From HGM12669 sp048527645 (GTDB lineage Bacteria > Bacillota > Clostridia > Oscillospirales > CAG-272), in the NCBI GenBank assembly GCA_048527645.1, contig DBGFNI010000011.1, forward strand, positions 1 through 13,710: 13,710 bases of DNA, in the 5' to 3' direction. Of this stretch, positions 13,709 through 13,710 are shown piece by piece. The position numbers and the translations under genes were made by a program. The notes below the pieces were generated by a model. That model saw only the letters and a list, made by a program, of their open reading frames with translations. It was not told the DNA's origin and did not search any database. Each line of letters begins with the position of its first letter. Position 1 is the first letter of the stretch.

Positions 13709-13710
13709 AT

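Overview
The window looks like a chromosomal segment of a GC-rich Firmicute, most likely a gut Clostridia member of the Oscillospiraceae/Ruminococcaceae type. Three things suggest this: the variant seryl-tRNA synthetase, which closely recalls the Faecalibacterium-type enzyme; promoters close to the sigma-A consensus with 17-bp spacers; and strong AAGGAG-type ribosome binding sites. This placement comes from recognising sequence character, not from a database search. I see no insertion sequences, tRNA or rRNA genes, or CRISPR arrays.

Positions 1-5311 hold a leftward gene group. A near-perfect promoter (TTGACA-17-TATACT) drives a membrane-anchored parvulin-type foldase. A PHP-family histidinol-phosphatase-like enzyme follows, its start one base after the foldase stop. 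After an 82-bp gap come a two-helix membrane protein related to the cytoplasmic part of DUF2207 proteins, a cytoplasmic Asp-box (sialidase-like) beta-propeller protein, and the start codon of a further gene cut by the window edge.

Positions 5390-8525 carry housekeeping genes. serS runs rightward and gdhA (NADP-type glutamate dehydrogenase) runs leftward, and they converge on a shared 15-bp-stem bidirectional terminator. gdhA and the acyl carrier protein gene diverge from a 323-bp regulatory region with one leftward and two rightward promoters and an inverted repeat.

Positions 8549-13710 run rightward: a stand-alone acyl carrier protein with its own terminator; then a two-gene carbohydrate operon of a GH110-like parallel beta-helix protein and a GH31 glycosidase; then an unrecognised 215-aa protein whose TTG start and Shine-Dalgarno lie inside a terminator-like hairpin. 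The window ends in a promoter whose 17-bp spacer contains a perfect palindrome.

The most interesting part is the carbohydrate operon. Neither enzyme has a visible signal peptide, so the pair probably works in the cytoplasm on imported oligosaccharides, plausibly with terminal alpha-linked galactose or a related sugar. The GH31 enzyme keeps both catalytic aspartates but belongs to a divergent branch. The cytoplasmic Asp-box protein in the left group may also be a glycan-active enzyme. No transporter or regulator for these genes lies inside the window.
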